A stretch of DNA of 64,000 bases from Corythucha ciliata (GCA_038030265.1 CM075943.1:33294001-33358000); one strand, 5' to 3'; positions 45,601-57,640 are shown, counted from the first letter of the stretch. Translations and numbers: made by a program. Notes: a model not told the origin generated them from the letters alone.

Positions 45601-48099
45601 TCGTTACTGGAAAGGCAAAGTATCGTAAGCGCCACTTGGCCAACTTTACAGGAGATGCATTTTTCGTTTAGGACAACTTAATGTCGTCTGATTCTCTTGA
45701 AAATTTGTGTACGTGACCCTAGTGATTCATTTTAATTATTTTCATAATTTCAAAACTTTCTACCGTGAGCAAGATACTTTTTAAACATGTTTTGTCGCTT
45801 ACGATCGAACATGGGAAAACAATTTCTGTTACTTGGTGGATACGATTTAGGGGGTTACGTTTACTGAATCAGCTCACTGTCACTTACGTTTTCCCTTGGA
45901 GGGTCAAATTCATCAAAAAATTTAAACAAATAGTCGTTTGGTTGTTATTTGGACTACAGCAAGTCATAAAAACAAAACATAATTGAACGCATTACACGCC
46001 CTATTTTAAGAATGACAACAGTAAAATCACCAATTTTGGCGTACATCGAAAGCTATCAATGATAGCGACCTGGTGTTGGTTGCATTTTTGTTGTATAAAT
46101 ACGTGGACAGAATGAGTTTCATTGATCTCATCCAAGAATTTACATGTTTTTCAAGCGCCAGAAGATAGTACTTGGTATGCCAGTCCCAAAAACCTGGTTT
46201 TATTGTGCACTTTTGGTCTTAACTCAAGAAGACTGTAGTGAGGTTTGTGAGATTCCACGTTGAAAAATACGTAAGAAATAACAGTAACGTCGGTCTACCA
46301 TTGAAATTTTCATCAAATTTAAAACTGTCGCAACTTTATGGGTGAAAACAAGTATTTTTAGTACTATAGATCGACAAGTTTCTTATGGACAGAAAGAAGT
46401 GGTAAATTCAGTTAACTTTCTAAACACATGTTCCTAGAACCATCTGGAAATTTGGGCCCTCAGGGTCCATTAGAAACTTGTCAAGTTATAATTCACATGA
46501 CGCGGAAATTATTGGCCCTCTATCGACTTGATTTTGCTTTCATTCGACCAAATCAATCACCAGCATTCACAAATACGTCAGGAACCACCATTCTATTTCT
46601 ATCAAACATCTCAAATTTAGGCATTTTTACAAATTTTCCCCTTCTCTGTAATAACTCGGCACCAACGATATAATATAAACCTGGATTGCTCACAGATGAC
46701 TAGAGGGGCGTGGAGGGGGCAGGTCGTCCCCTGGTAAACAATCACCCTGTCTCTCTCCTTGTGTAGTTATGGCAATATGGCACTTATTTTGAAACTCCAC
46801 CCCTCTCATCCTCTATGGGAGCTTATTTGATGGCTATTATCAGATGGTCTTTATCAGCCGTGATGAGCAATCCAGTTCTTTTATATATCGTTGCTCGGCA
46901 CTCGTCGGATCTAGTATTCTACTTTAATATGAAATTCTTGAACCAAGTCTCCGGGCTGGACGAGTTTTACCCGCTTGGAGCCTTTCATAAAAAGTTTTTT
47001 GACTGCACTATAAGGCTTTGTGCACTCGAGCGTTTTTCTAACGCAAGATAAGGCGTTAGAAAAATGCAGTAATGTCGTTCCACGGTTGGTTTTAAATATT
47101 TAAAAGGAAAATAAATTTGTGAGAAGTCACTATGAATTCGACGTCCAAAAAAAGTGAGAGTGGAAGAAGAGACATTTAATTAAGTTTTGGCAATTAAAAA
47201 ATGAAGACTCTCTAATCTAGTACGACAGGGGAGAATTTATTTGTTATTAATTCAAATTCCTAATACGACGTGCCCCCAAAGCAGGAAAACACAGCATAAC
47301 TCCACTCAGGGCCATATTCATAATCGCGCATAACAATCGAGATGGATTATTATGCATTTGAGGAACTCCGACGAAATGATTGATGATAACTGACATCTGA
47401 TTGATCGCTTAGAAGCCACTGAACACCTTATTTGAGGAAAGGTGGAAATTTTGGTACCACTTCGGTATTGGCCGAGTCTTGGTTCGTCAGTTCCTCGCCG
47501 AGGAGAGTTTTTGGGACGTTGGCAAATGCGGCTTGCTTTTTTTTTTTTTTTTTGCCTCTTGAGGGCATGGAAGCCTCGGCTAACACAGAAAATAATACAC
47601 CTAACTTGAAAATAAGGATGAAAAACATGGCACCTTCGGCCAGAACGACCATAAAAAGTCTGCGTTTGGGCTGAGGTACGCATGAACCTGGCGTTTTTTG
47701 ATCGCAACTCAAGGCCCTCACTATCTTCTTCCGAAGCACTGACGTCATAGCACCAAGAGAAAGCTATTTCATATCGAAAAAACGATAAAACGTCATTTTT
47801 GAGGGAAATAGTAAACGCCACGAAATTAATCGTAAGCGACAGTAATTTTGGCGCATACGATCCCAAGCGGGAGTCTCATGTCTTTTACGTTTGGCTGAGA
47901 GGGTGGATACGATGTTTTTGATGGCGCTTACGTTTTCCCGTCCAAATTTCAAAGCTAAAAAAAATAGTTTTAACCCAATTTTGGCTTATTTTGTTGTTGT
48001 TTTATGTACATGTACGTGCCATGGAATCTAAAAAACCCAAAAACTCAAATTGACGAAAATTGGCGCTTACGATACTTTGCCTTTCCAGTAACAATATTG
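45596..48099. mobile_element. 2.5 kb block bounded by a 39-bp inverted repeat
   Basis: Left CAATATCGTTACTGGAAAGG (45596-45634) and right (48061-48099) match inverted at nearly every position. GCGCTTACG motifs recur in the subterminal regions (about 45790, 45890, 47830 and 47925). No transposase was recognised in the interior; frames of up to 182 codons on the minus strand show no domain. Confidence 0.6.
46662..46893. mobile_element. Repeat family C element, 232 bp, 7-bp target duplication
   Basis: CCAACGATATAATATAAACC to TTTTATATATCGTTG, flanked by CTCGGCA at 46655-46661 and 46894-46900. It is an internally shorter relative of 28314-28857; shared interior includes GATGGCTATTATCAGATGG. Confidence 0.85.
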
Positions 48100-48146
48100 T
48101 CGAATTTGGTATGGGCGATAGCTTCAATTTTGGAAGTAGATTTCAT

Positions 48147-48833
48147 ATCCTACTCGATGTGAAAACGCATGCTTTCATGACTCGGAACTGTCATGAAATA
48201 GTATATTGTACACCTAGGCATGAAAGGCGTACTTTTCCGGGCCGAGAAAAAAAGTGGCCAGCCGAGACGCAATCGAGGCTGGCCATTTTTTGAGGCCCAG
48301 AATGCGTCTTTCTGCCTAGGTGTACACATGATTTTTTATCCTACGCAAGAAGGGGAAATAATTAATACATTAGTATTGAGTTTATCGCCCGTATTCACAA
48401 TCGCTACTTAAGTTAATTCTCCAAAGTAAAAATCAAATCAGCTTTTGTTAGACAAAAATCATCTGTTTGGAAGCCCACTTAGGGAAATTTAAGTTTAAGA
48501 AATGTCTATGAATAACGGCCTAAAACTGGAAGGAGGAATAAAAAGAAAACGTTTGCCCATCTGTACATGACAAAATGCAAAATAAAAGTGCAACTAGACA
48601 AACGACAACGCCTCAGTGAGTGGTAACGTCGGTCGGAGTGGAGGAGTGAGGAGAGCGTGCGTCGCGTGGCAACGAGAAAAGCCCCTGCAAGAATGGGAAA
48701 CAAAATGCAATAGCTATCCGAAGCGCATCTAGGTGACAAATTTTGGCAAATATTTTCATGCCTAGACACGAAAATCGTATTTTCATGACAGTTGTCAGTC
48801 ATGAAAGCACGCGTTTTCACATCGAGTAGGATA
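48147..48833. mobile_element. Repeat family D element with 57-bp inverted ends
   Basis: ATCCTACTCGATGTGAAAAC at the left is mirrored by GTTTTCACATCGAGTAGGAT at the right. It contains the long hairpin at 48205-48325 (GTGTACACCTAGGCA) and a MITE insertion at 48386-48521. No coding frame. The second copy spans 28015-29050. Confidence 0.75.
48386..48521. mobile_element. MITE (GCCCGTATTCAC ends) inserted in family D
   Basis: About 136 bp with ends CGCCCGTATTCACAATCG and CATGAATAACGGCC-like (TCTATGAATAACGGCC). The paralogous family D copy at about 28205 lacks it. Related by its termini to 7468-7613. Confidence 0.75.
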
Positions 48834-48977
48834 AAAATACGATTTTCATATCTAGGCATCAAAATTTGCCAACGAGATGCGCTTCGGATGGCTATCGCAT
48901 TTTGTGTCCTAATTGTGCAGAGGTTCTTTGCATTGCCACGCAACGCACCTCCTTTCATTATCGGACAGTTTAGCGGA

Positions 48978-49189
48978 GGTTGTCATGATCGTACTCATGC
49001 CTCACTCCAACTTCACATAGACGCCACTCTGATTGTCATTCTACACTTGTAATTGTTTCCTTTTAAACCATATGTGTCTCTTTCCTTTTTATCCCTTAGT
49101 TCCTTTTGATGATTCAAATATATGATATAAAAACTATTCAAAACTCGTGTCTCCGTGTTTATCCCTCATTAATAATTTAATACATAATA
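48978..49189 (+). repeat. Putative 5' LTR and primer-binding site of a second Gypsy element
   Basis: TGTCATGATCG at 48978 could start the LTR. A TATA-like ATATAAAAAC lies near 49127. TGGCGAC at about 49192 follows the LTR, matching the complement of a tRNA 3' end such as tRNA-Arg. The gag starts about 85 bp later. Confidence 0.5.
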
Positions 49190-49275
49190 GTTGGCGACGT
49201 GGAAGAACCTTGTAAAGTCTATCGCGATCATGAATTTATTGTGAAGTGTTCCTGTGATTATATTATTATACCAGA

Positions 49276-50190
49276 ATGGATGCCGAACAATTTCAACAAC
49301 TTCTTGCAGTTTTTGAACGTCAATAACAAGAAACTCTGCTATCCCAGATTGCCGCTCAGTTCAACCCAGAACCACGATCAGTGAGTTCATTAGCTTTAGT
49401 ACCACCTTTTGAAAATTTCGATAGCCACAAAGAAAAATTTATTTGCTACGTGGGACGTTGCAAGAATTACCTTGCCATGAAAAATGTCAAGGACCCAGAG
49501 AAAATGGCTCAACTTCTTTGTGTTTCGATCGGTCCTGTTTATTATAATAATTTATCTGCGTTTCTTGGACCGGATAAACCAATAAAAAGTCTCAGCTATT
49601 CGGATTTACTGGACGCTTTTAAGCAGATGCTAATTCCGAAGAAAAATGTTGTGGTTTCCCAGCATTATTTTCTGAATATTTTTCAAACAGAGTCCCAGTC
49701 AATCGCGGACTACGTCGCATCCCTACAACGAGACATTGCTGAGTGTGAATTTTCAGTTCTGTGCGAATGCAAAAAATCAGTCTCAGTCACTGACGTTTTT
49801 CTACGAGCCCAATTTATCCGAGACATTCGTGATGATTGGGTACGAGAACAACTTTTACAATCAAGTACAACCAAATTCGAAGAGATTGTTAGTAAGGCGA
49901 CATCACTTGAAGCATCCCGAATTGAGTGTAAAGAACTCACCAGGAAGCCCAATTCCAGTTTCACGAACGACGACACGTATAAATTGTGACCTTCCCAATC
50001 TGTACCCGGCAATCGAAGCCGCAATTCAGTTTCTAACTCGCGGAACAATTCTACGTCATTCCGATGCGACTCCAAGTCATCCAGCTCCAGCCGAGCACGA
50101 TCGAGAAATAGAAAAAAAAAAAAACAATTACAAAGCTCTCGGGATCGACAATTTGTGCTTCCGGTGTGGCAAAAACAAACTTATCGTATT
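49276..50190 (+). pseudogene. gag: Gag of a second Ty3/Gypsy element, broken
   Basis: ATG at 49276 opens MDAEQFQQLLAVFERQ, then an in-frame TAA at 49324-49326. The frame continues to 49989 with the Gypsy gag core: PPFENFDSHKEKF, VGRCKNYLAMKNV, FLNIFQTESQSIADYVASL. Other recognisable pieces are FLRAQFIRDIRDDWVREQLL and TSLEASRIE. A second frameshift near 49985 leads to a frame with LCFRCGK, the first half of a CCHC knuckle. Similarity ends near 50190, where a fragment of the family A terminus (GCTCCGGCAGCTGGC) begins. No protease or polymerase follows. Expression is not expected. Confidence 0.8.
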
Positions 50191-50196
50191 ATCCTT

Positions 50197-51470
50197 TATT
50201 ATCGCTCCGGCAGCTGGCTATCGATAGAGCGCAGTACGTAGCAGACGGAAATGGCTAATTTTCCAATAAAATTATGATCATCCGATTCTAAATTTCTTGT
50301 CCTAACACGTTCCTGACCCGAGGAATCCCGGAAGTAGTATTTGGAGACAATTTTAAGAGTTTCAAGGCATCGTAACAAGTTCCACTCGAGTTTCTTGCAA
50401 CAGTAGTGCATCCGCAACAGTGGAATGCACTTTGAAAACATGTCAAAATGAAATTAGTGTATTTTTGAATGGAATACACTAAAACGTTTTACAGAAAGTA
50501 GTTTTGAATCGTAAAATCATAATTTTCAAAAGCAGTTTAGTTTATGGCTATTGCTTATTGATACATTTTTGTCCATGTACCACTAGAAAATCAAGTTAAA
50601 TTGTGGCAAGTAAAAGACTTGTCTTTAAAGTCTTTAAAAAATTATTTTTATGTTTATTGTATAATATAAAAATAGCGCGGTGACTTCGAGCTAATTTTAA
50701 AACTCGCCAACATATTGTTCTCTTTTCGCAAATGAAAATTTTAATTTTGGCTAAATTACTTTTGATCAAATTCTACAAAAAAAGAAAAGAGTTGCCAATT
50801 TAATCCAAATTTCAATGCATAAAGTCCTAAAAAAAATCAAATTCGTTGGCGTAGAGGTCCTGAAATTCGAGCGTCCTGAAAATAGGACAGTGGTAATTAA
50901 TGGGTGAAGCCCCCAGGTACATGGCCTGTAACTCTACAATTTTTTTTTCTGCAGAAATGGAGCCAAAATTTAAGTGCGAAGTATAGGCGAGGGTGACTGG
51001 GTAAGGGGTCGAGGAAACCCGCCTGAAACCCCCCTTATCGATACTATTTAACCGCTTGATTAATTCAGAATTAAGAAGTCTAGAGGCTTATTTCATTGAT
51101 TTCAAAGCTGTGTGTTCCAATGATTGTGGAACGATTGTAGAGAAGAAAGCGTGAGCTACAGGTTGGGGAGACACACGACCACAGTTCTCAGAGGTATTTA
51201 TTTCTGCTGCCCTCTTCAGGATTATCCTTTTCAGGATCCCTTTTCAGGATTATCCTTTTTTAAGGTCTCCGCGAACCTCCGGACATCTTTGAAAATGGCA
51301 TAGCCTAAATCTTAAAAGCTTAAAATCTAGTCGGACTGGTAATTTGACCGTACAACTGGCTGTCCGATCCATAAACTGGTTTATAGAATCCCAGTTAAAA
51401 CTTTAGTCCCTGAACAAATTCCTTTAGCACAATCTTACTGCCAGCGCACTGTGGCCTAGCAAGTAAACCA
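50197..51470. other. No gene recognised; family A fragments
   Basis: A 20-bp family A right-end scrap lies near 50202 and a diverged left-end hairpin near 50435-50485 (AGTGTATTTTTGAATGGAAT). Apart from these there is only AT-rich sequence and a short imperfect repeat of TCAGGATTATCC at about 51220-51265. Confidence 0.5.
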
Positions 51471-51660
51471 CAAGACCCTGGGAGCTGACTTCCTCTTAGT
51501 TCACCTTTGTGTCGCTCGATATGTTCAGCGCTCTAATCGCTGTTAACTGTCGGTTAGTTGTCATGGTTGTTATCTTGTTCTCCCGGCAAGTGGTTGCCGT
51601 AGCCAGTGTAGGTGTAGTTTTGTACGTTATTGTTTCTAGTCTTGTTGTTAACGAAGCAAA

Positions 51661-54214
51661 ATGAGTGAAATCAAGTGTCAGGCCTGTGGACTAACTTTTA
51701 GCAAAAAATATAATTTAAAGAGACACCAATCAATATTCAAGCACGAGGATAGTCAACATCAAGAAGCGACAACCGCGTCGAAGTACAAGTGTAGCGTGTG
51801 CAGAGACTACTTTACGGCGAAAGATGATTTCTACGTTCACCTTGAGAGGTGTCATGATGTTTCATTATGTTGGGAGACACATAATTTCAGCTCAATCGAT
51901 CAGTTCAAGGCATGGAAAGAAAAATTCGAAGCTGAGGACGGCAATTCTTTCATTCTCATGAAAGGAGCTGAGCCCCGGAGTAGCATTGAGTCTAAAACAA
52001 TATATTATATCTGCCAACGTTCTGGATATTCTAAATCAAAATGTAACAATCGTATTCGCCATTTCAAAACTCAAGGGTCAAAAAAAATTGATGGATTTTG
52101 TCCGGCCCGAATCAATGTAAAAATTGATGGCAACGGTCGGTGTGCCGTGACAGTATTGCGATCTCATTGGGGGCATCACGGTGACGAACTCGCACACCTC
52201 ACCTTGACACCAAAAGAGCGTATGGCTTTAGGGTCCAAAATCGCCGCTAAAATTCCGTTCAACGAAATTCTAAATGACATCCGAGGTAAGACATCATTCA
52301 CTTTGTTCTCAATAGCTTTGTGGTTTGCTTTAAAAACTGCCTCTTCAATCTTTCCAGGTAGTGTCAAAACTCCGGGCGAATTGAAGCGAATCCACCTGAC
52401 CACAAAAAAAGATCTTTACAACATCCAGACAGAATTCCAACTATCTGCTGAAGCAGTTCGACATGAGTCTGACCCCGTAAGCGTTACAGCGTAAGCGTTA
52501 CAGCAGTGAACAGAACTGCGTCCCATATTACAAGCCCCAGGGTGTTCTTTGCAAAAAGTATCCATTCCTGTTGGAACGAGACTTCCTGCTTGTCATCATG
52601 AATGATGCTCAACGGGACGCACTAAAAACATATGGAAATGACGCAATATGCATCGATGGAACCCATGGGCTCAACGCGTACGACTTCCAGTTGATTACTG
52701 TCATGGTAATAGACGACATGAGGCAAGGATTCCCCTGCTCTTTCTTTTTCACCAACCGCACGGATGAAGATGCATTAACAGTCCTTTTCTGGGAAATGAA
52801 GAATCAGCTCCCTGAAATGCCATCCCCTAAAGTTTTCATGTCCGACATGGAACTTTCATTTTACAACGCCTGGGTTAAGGTAGTCGGCCATGTAACTCAC
52901 AGGCTTTGGTGTTCATGGCACGTCGAAAGAGCCTGGCGAAAGAACCTTACAAAAATCCGAAGTGCCGAACAGAAGAAAGAAGTGTACCAGACAATTAAAT
53001 CTCTCATGGAGGAGCGCGATGTTGGTGCGTTTGAGAAGGCTGTGGTTGCGGCAGTAGACCGCATGACCAATGATCCAGACACTCGCCATTTCGGTGAGTA
53101 CTTCGATCGGTACTACGTTTCAAACCCTATGGCCTGGGCATTTTGTCATCGGTTGCATGCTGGGTTAAACACGAACATGCATCTCGAAAATATGCACAAG
53201 TGCATAAAACATCATTACTTATTGGGCATGAAAGTGAAACGTCTCGATAAAGCCATACATGCTATTATGAATTATTTAAGGGACAAAATGTATAACCGAA
53301 TGATATACCTCAACAAAGGGCATATACCACACAAATTGAAAATCCTTCGGCGGCGTCACAACGCTAGCAAAAATATTGCTATCGAACAAGTCACCCAAGC
53401 CCAAGACGGACCGGGGATTTGGAATGTAACCTCACAAGATGGATCAGATATTTACACGGTCTCTACGAGAACAGAATGCAATGGCTGTCATCTTTTATGC
53501 ACGGATTGTGGAGTATGCTTTCATAAATATTCGTGCACCTGTCCAGATTCCATCATAAAATCCAACATGTGCAAACACATCCATCTTGTTGGTTTATACC
53601 TCAAACAAGCTGCTGTGACTGCAACTCAAACCGGTACTGACTCCCAACACGTTGAAAACTTGCCTTCCCTCATCATTAACGAAAGCGATGATCCTGGTTC
53701 TCAAGAAAGAGAAAATATTGTCAGCCAAATAACGGCTATGAATGTAACCAATCCGGATAATGAAGGAACTTTTCATTCGGAGAAAGATAACTTAATTCGC
53801 ACTCTGAAAAGTCTTCTAGACCAGGTAAAGATTAATTTAAAAATGTATTAAAGGCGTCGTGAATAACCCAGTAAGGGGATTTGTCCTAACTGAACTACAT
53901 TCATTCATCCTGACGCATGATTTTTTTGTTTTTCTATCTAGGTCGACGGCATGACCGAACAGGATCGTGAAGAAGTTAAGTGTCTGACCAAACTGCTGCG
54001 ACCTGTCCAGCCCACGCTCGCTGCTCTTCGTGAGCAATCTATGTCAGGATTGCCATTCAAAGAAGTGGGTAATTGTAAGAAGAGGAAAGCGGTGATGCAG
54101 CCAAGATTTGCTTCCACTAAACGGAAGAGGAAGAAAAACGATAAGTGTTTGGCCAAACCCAATAAATTTCAGAAAGACTCCATAATTGCTTCACTAATGC
54201 AGTCGTCCCCTTAA
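51661..54214 (+). pseudogene. MULE transposase with C2H2 and SWIM zinc fingers, one frame break
   Basis: Three exons: 51661-52285, 52358-53824 and 53942-54214. The introns are 72 bp (52286-52357) and 117 bp (53825-53941), both GT-AG, and removing them keeps motif continuity. Exon 1 encodes two C2H2 fingers (CQACGLTFSKKYNLKRHQ; CSVCRDYFTAKDDFYVHLERC) and a WRKY-like/FAR1-like DNA-binding module (SKTIYYICQRSG ... CPARINVKI ... HWGHHG). Exon 2 holds the MULE catalytic domain: ICIDGTHG, VFMSDMELSFYNAW, LWCSWHVERAW and NTNMHLENMHKCIKHHY. A SWIM finger, YSCTCPDSIIKSNMCKH, follows. Exon 3 adds a basic tail. A tandem 14-bp duplication (GTAAGCGTTACAGC twice, 52477-52504) coincides with a stop and frame change, while coding resumes at SSEQNCVPYYKPQGVL. 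The element is otherwise intact, hence young. Confidence 0.85.
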
Positions 54215-54259
54215 AATTAATTTATTAGTGACAATATTTACATGTTTTCTATTTTCGTA

Positions 54260-54398
54260 AAGGCCCGTTCACAAGCTCTATGTTTATGTTGCGTGGTGTC
54301 TATGCAATCTATTAAAATGCCTCATATTTCGAGGGAATCATTTTGTTTGGTTGCACAGACACCACACGAAACAAACATGAAGCTTGTGAACGGGCCTT
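54260..54398. mobile_element. MITE with AAGGCCCGTTCACAAGCT ends
   Basis: 139 bp. The left AAGGCCCGTTCACAAGCT and right AGCTTGTGAACGGGCCTT are perfect for 18 bp and continue into ATGTTT and GTGGTGTCT inverted blocks. It lies in the 3' part of the MULE. Confidence 0.9.
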
Positions 54399-54883
54399 AT
54401 CGAATTTGTCTGCGTTACTACTTCAATTTAGTTACCATAACAAAGAACCTGCAATTTATCTGTGTTACAAGGCGTAGTTTAGATTCGTAAATAATATGTG
54501 GACTATAGTTAGTTTTCCGTTTTTGTAATGGATTTGTCTGCGATACTACTTCATATAGTTATGTTTACGAAATATTTTCCGTTTGTCTGTGTTATTACGG
54601 AAACAAAGTTACCTATCCTATTGGGTTTATTTATATTTTTATTGTCAAATTGCAACCATTATTTGAGGTTTGAATTTTATGTGACTAGTATATTTCCATT
54701 TTTTCTTGAAAATGCCAAACTTGCCAAGCAATTTATTCATTTTCATCCTTTCAAAATTATTAGACCTTTAGAGATATAAGAATCTGTTTAAACGGCCAAA
54801 CTCATTTTACCGGGAATTAGAACGCTGAAAAAGACAAGCGACAGAAAGTTGAACTAAGAGGAAGTCAGCTCCCAGGGTCTTGT

Positions 54884-55207
54884 AAGAAAACCATTTCAAT
54901 GAGACCACCAGTAAATCCACCTCTAATGGTGGATTTTTTACCACTGCGGTTAGAGGTTCGACTAACCGAGAGGAACCTGGTTTACATAAAATGCAATGCA
55001 TTTTTTTCCCTCATAGTCCTGGAGCCAGGCCCGAAAAGATGCATGTATTTTCTCACAGGTTTTGAAGATCGGAACTCATGTCTCATGGTCCATTGAATGA
55101 GAAAATAAACGTCAGCCATGCCAAAGCGGTTGCTTTCAAAGATGGCGGCCACTTTGTTGCTGATACAAATTTTGCTCACCTGATTTGCACATACAAAAGA
55201 TTCATTG
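54884..55207. other. No gene recognised
   Basis: Short frames only; no repeat ends or domains. Confidence 0.4.
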
Positions 55208-55210
55208 TTA

Positions 55211-55359
55211 GGCCCCTTTTACACGAGTAAGTTTTTTGATCAAAGTAGCCGTTAAAAAAAAAAAAATGTACAGATGTTCCCTGCCTCAAATCGTCTGTTT
55301 GTGATCAGATTTCAACATATTTTTGAACAAAAAACTTACTCGTGCATGTACAAGGGGCC
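55211..55359. mobile_element. Tourist-like MITE with TTA target duplication
   Basis: 149 bp, with ends GGCCCCTTTTACACGAGTAA and TTACTCGTGCATGTACAAGG. TTA is present on both sides (55208-55210 and 55360-55362). A TTA/TAA duplication and a GGCC start fit PIF/Harbinger-type MITEs (inference). Confidence 0.85.
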
Positions 55360-55362
55360 TTA

Positions 55363-56673
55363 ACAAAAATATCTTCATAACAATGGATTTTTCTCAAAAA
55401 ATTGCGACGTACAGGAGTTAACTGAGCATGAAGTATTAAATTACGTGCCTTCATCTATAGTTTTAGAGGAATTTGCCAGGCGCTGGGAGCAACTTTGATA
55501 TCGTCGGGAATTTTCTGCAGATTGCGGATGCCACACATCTTCGGGCCAGGGTAAATCTTTTGGAATGAAGGATGACAGAAAATTACTGATTTCCTCAATT
55601 GCTTTTCAGGAAAATAAAAAGGGGCTTTCGGCTCTTCGTTGTGCCTCTCTTCTTGGGAGTCGTCCAGGCGGGAGTGGGAGTCCAATCGGCGGTCTTTTTT
55701 CGATCAGAATGTGTAGTGGAACCACAATCACCCTTGTTATGACGAGGATTTCGGACAAACTCGACAGAACAAATTTTCGTTAGAAATCGCATGCATGATA
55801 AGTTTCCCCCGGCCAAATCCCCCATTGACTGGACTAGAATCATCCGGGAACCTTGACGAAATATTTGGTCTTGAAACAGATGAAGTTTTTAGTCAGCTCT
55901 TCAATCAACGATTGATAAAGTGGACCTAAAAGCGTAAAGTGTATTCATAGAAACAAAATGTCAAGTTTCAAGGTCAAGAAACCTGTTTGAAATTTGAATG
56001 GCTGACTTCATACAGCTCCGAGTATTTTTGGGTTAGTATCGGTAATATGAAAATGTGTTGATGTTTCTAAAAAATAGCACTATCCCGATTCAGCCGAATA
56101 GCCAGTCAGTGGCTTCAGCATAATCAGTTTTAGCCTTTTTCAATATTAAAAATTTCTAAGAAGGAACCCATAGGGTAGGAGGAACCTATTTTCCTTTCTT
56201 TTTGTTTGTCCCGTTGATAAAAATTGATGTGGTAGGCGAGAGTAACAACTATTTTTAACTTGCTGTCATTTTTTTCTCTTCTGATGCAATTGATCCCGAT
56301 CAGAAATATTATTTGGCTATTATTCAAACACCTACTCACTCGTTTTCGTCATTTTCACAAACTACAGGTTATTTGCGCGAGAGGGGGATAAAACTTCATT
56401 TCCACAACAAAAGGGGAATTAATAAATTTTTTATTCACTTACGCCCATATTTTATGAACGTTCTATTCGTTCTATGAACGTAAATATTGTTGTGAGTCAA
56501 CAATAGTTACACTCACAGTTCCACGGTCAATAGTTGTTCACAGTGTGAAAAAAAGGATGGTGGGGCTGGTCCTTCATTTGTATCCTGTATTGTCGTGATG
56601 TTGAAGGAGGTTTGAGAATTAACAGTATACCTATGTTAGCGCTATTTTTCTTCTTTGTTTTTTGAACAATAAA
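55363..56673. other. No gene recognised
   Basis: Frames of up to 82 codons at 55455-55843 on both strands, with no convincing domain. They could be very old transposase debris, but no motif supports this. The remainder is AT-rich. Confidence 0.4.
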
Positions 56674-56862
56674 GGGGTCCATACACGTACAATAAATATT
56701 ACGCAATAAATGCGTACAATATTTTGTTTCTAGATGTTTACGGATGAAAAATGGGCTGTTCATTACACTGTGCAACCCATCAATACTACCCACAAAACGT
56801 TCAATTTTATTGTGCAACCCCTAGGTTGCGCAATATTTATTGTACATGTATATGTGCCGCTT
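56674..56862. mobile_element. MITE with GGGTCCATACACGTACAATA ends
   Basis: Ends GGGTCCATACACGTACAATA and TATTGTACATGTATATGTGC are inverted. The interior shares TTCAATTTTATTGTGCAACC with the 44153-44451 copy. Confidence 0.75.
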
Positions 56863-57104
56863 AGAATTGATTGTCAATGCTATAGCATTATAATTTCAAT
56901 TTTTAAACACATATTTTTCCATCTGAAATAGAGAACTCGTCATAGGAAAACCATCAATCCCACCACAATTTCACAAACTCACAATGTGGCTAGGAACTGG
57001 TGTCTTCATCATAAACAAGCTTTTCACTTCAACTTTGACTACATAATATTATCTTCGACAGATAAAGTCAATTTTTTGCCGCACAAACTAGAAAACTGGT
57101 CCCA

Positions 57105-57640
57105 GAAACTGACTATTTACTCGTATAACGGGCATTTGTGCCCCGTAATCCGAGTAATTTCCATTTCTAGAGATGAGTTCAATCGCCTAACCAGTAATCC
57201 GGGACGTTTCTGTTGAAATAACCCCTGCAGGTATTCCTTAATCCTTTAAATTTCCATTCCTAGAGAAGAGTTCAATCGCCACACCAGTAATCCATTAGGA
57301 AGTTTCTGTTCAAAGGGACCCCTGCAGGTATAGATAGAACCTTTTAGCCAAAATCTTTCAATTGTGTTCAAGAGCAATATTTTTTATCTTTCATTCTTGT
57401 AAAAAATCGTTACGTTCTTGGTAGTTATGTTGAGAACAGAATGAAATCATGAGACATTTTAATTTAATCTTTATTGCTGTTCTTTAACAGTTTCTAGGAA
57501 GCATGTTTTTTGAAGAAGTTAAAGTTTTGCGTTTTTTGAGCTTCGATATCTGGCAATGTATACCAGAAAGAACCACGCTAGGTAAAGGCCCATATTTCAA
57601 TACGAAAGGAACCAGTCGATTTTAGTTGACAGCCTTAAAG
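57105..57640. repeat. Inverted copy of the dispersed repeat at 29563-30105
   Basis: Shares CTTCGATATCTGGCAAT, CAGAAAGAACCACGC and GAGTTCAATCGCC blocks in opposite orientation. Indels are frequent. Confidence 0.65.

Larger units (their letters stand above)
51471..54882 (+). mobile_element. MULE transposon, 3.4 kb, with 49-bp terminal inverted repeats
   Basis: CAAGACCCTGGGAGCTGACT at 51471 and its complement ending at 54882 continue as TCCTCTTAGTTCA with few mismatches, about 49 bp in all. Between them lies one transposase gene with introns. A clear 8-11 bp target duplication could not be read. A MITE sits at 54260-54398 downstream of the gene. Confidence 0.85.

Noticed and set aside
45426..46673. 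Several frames of 73-81 codons inside the 45.6-48.1 kb block
   Set aside because: No transposase motif or codon pattern; the interior of this block is treated as noncoding.
47318..47952. 182-codon reverse-strand frame
   Set aside because: It runs through a poly-T tract and has no domain, start context or splice signals; likely a chance ORF.
55443..55843. Possible Harbinger transposase remnant
   Set aside because: EEFARRWEQ followed by frame breaks superficially resembles the region before the GAIDG motif, but no catalytic block could be read in any frame.
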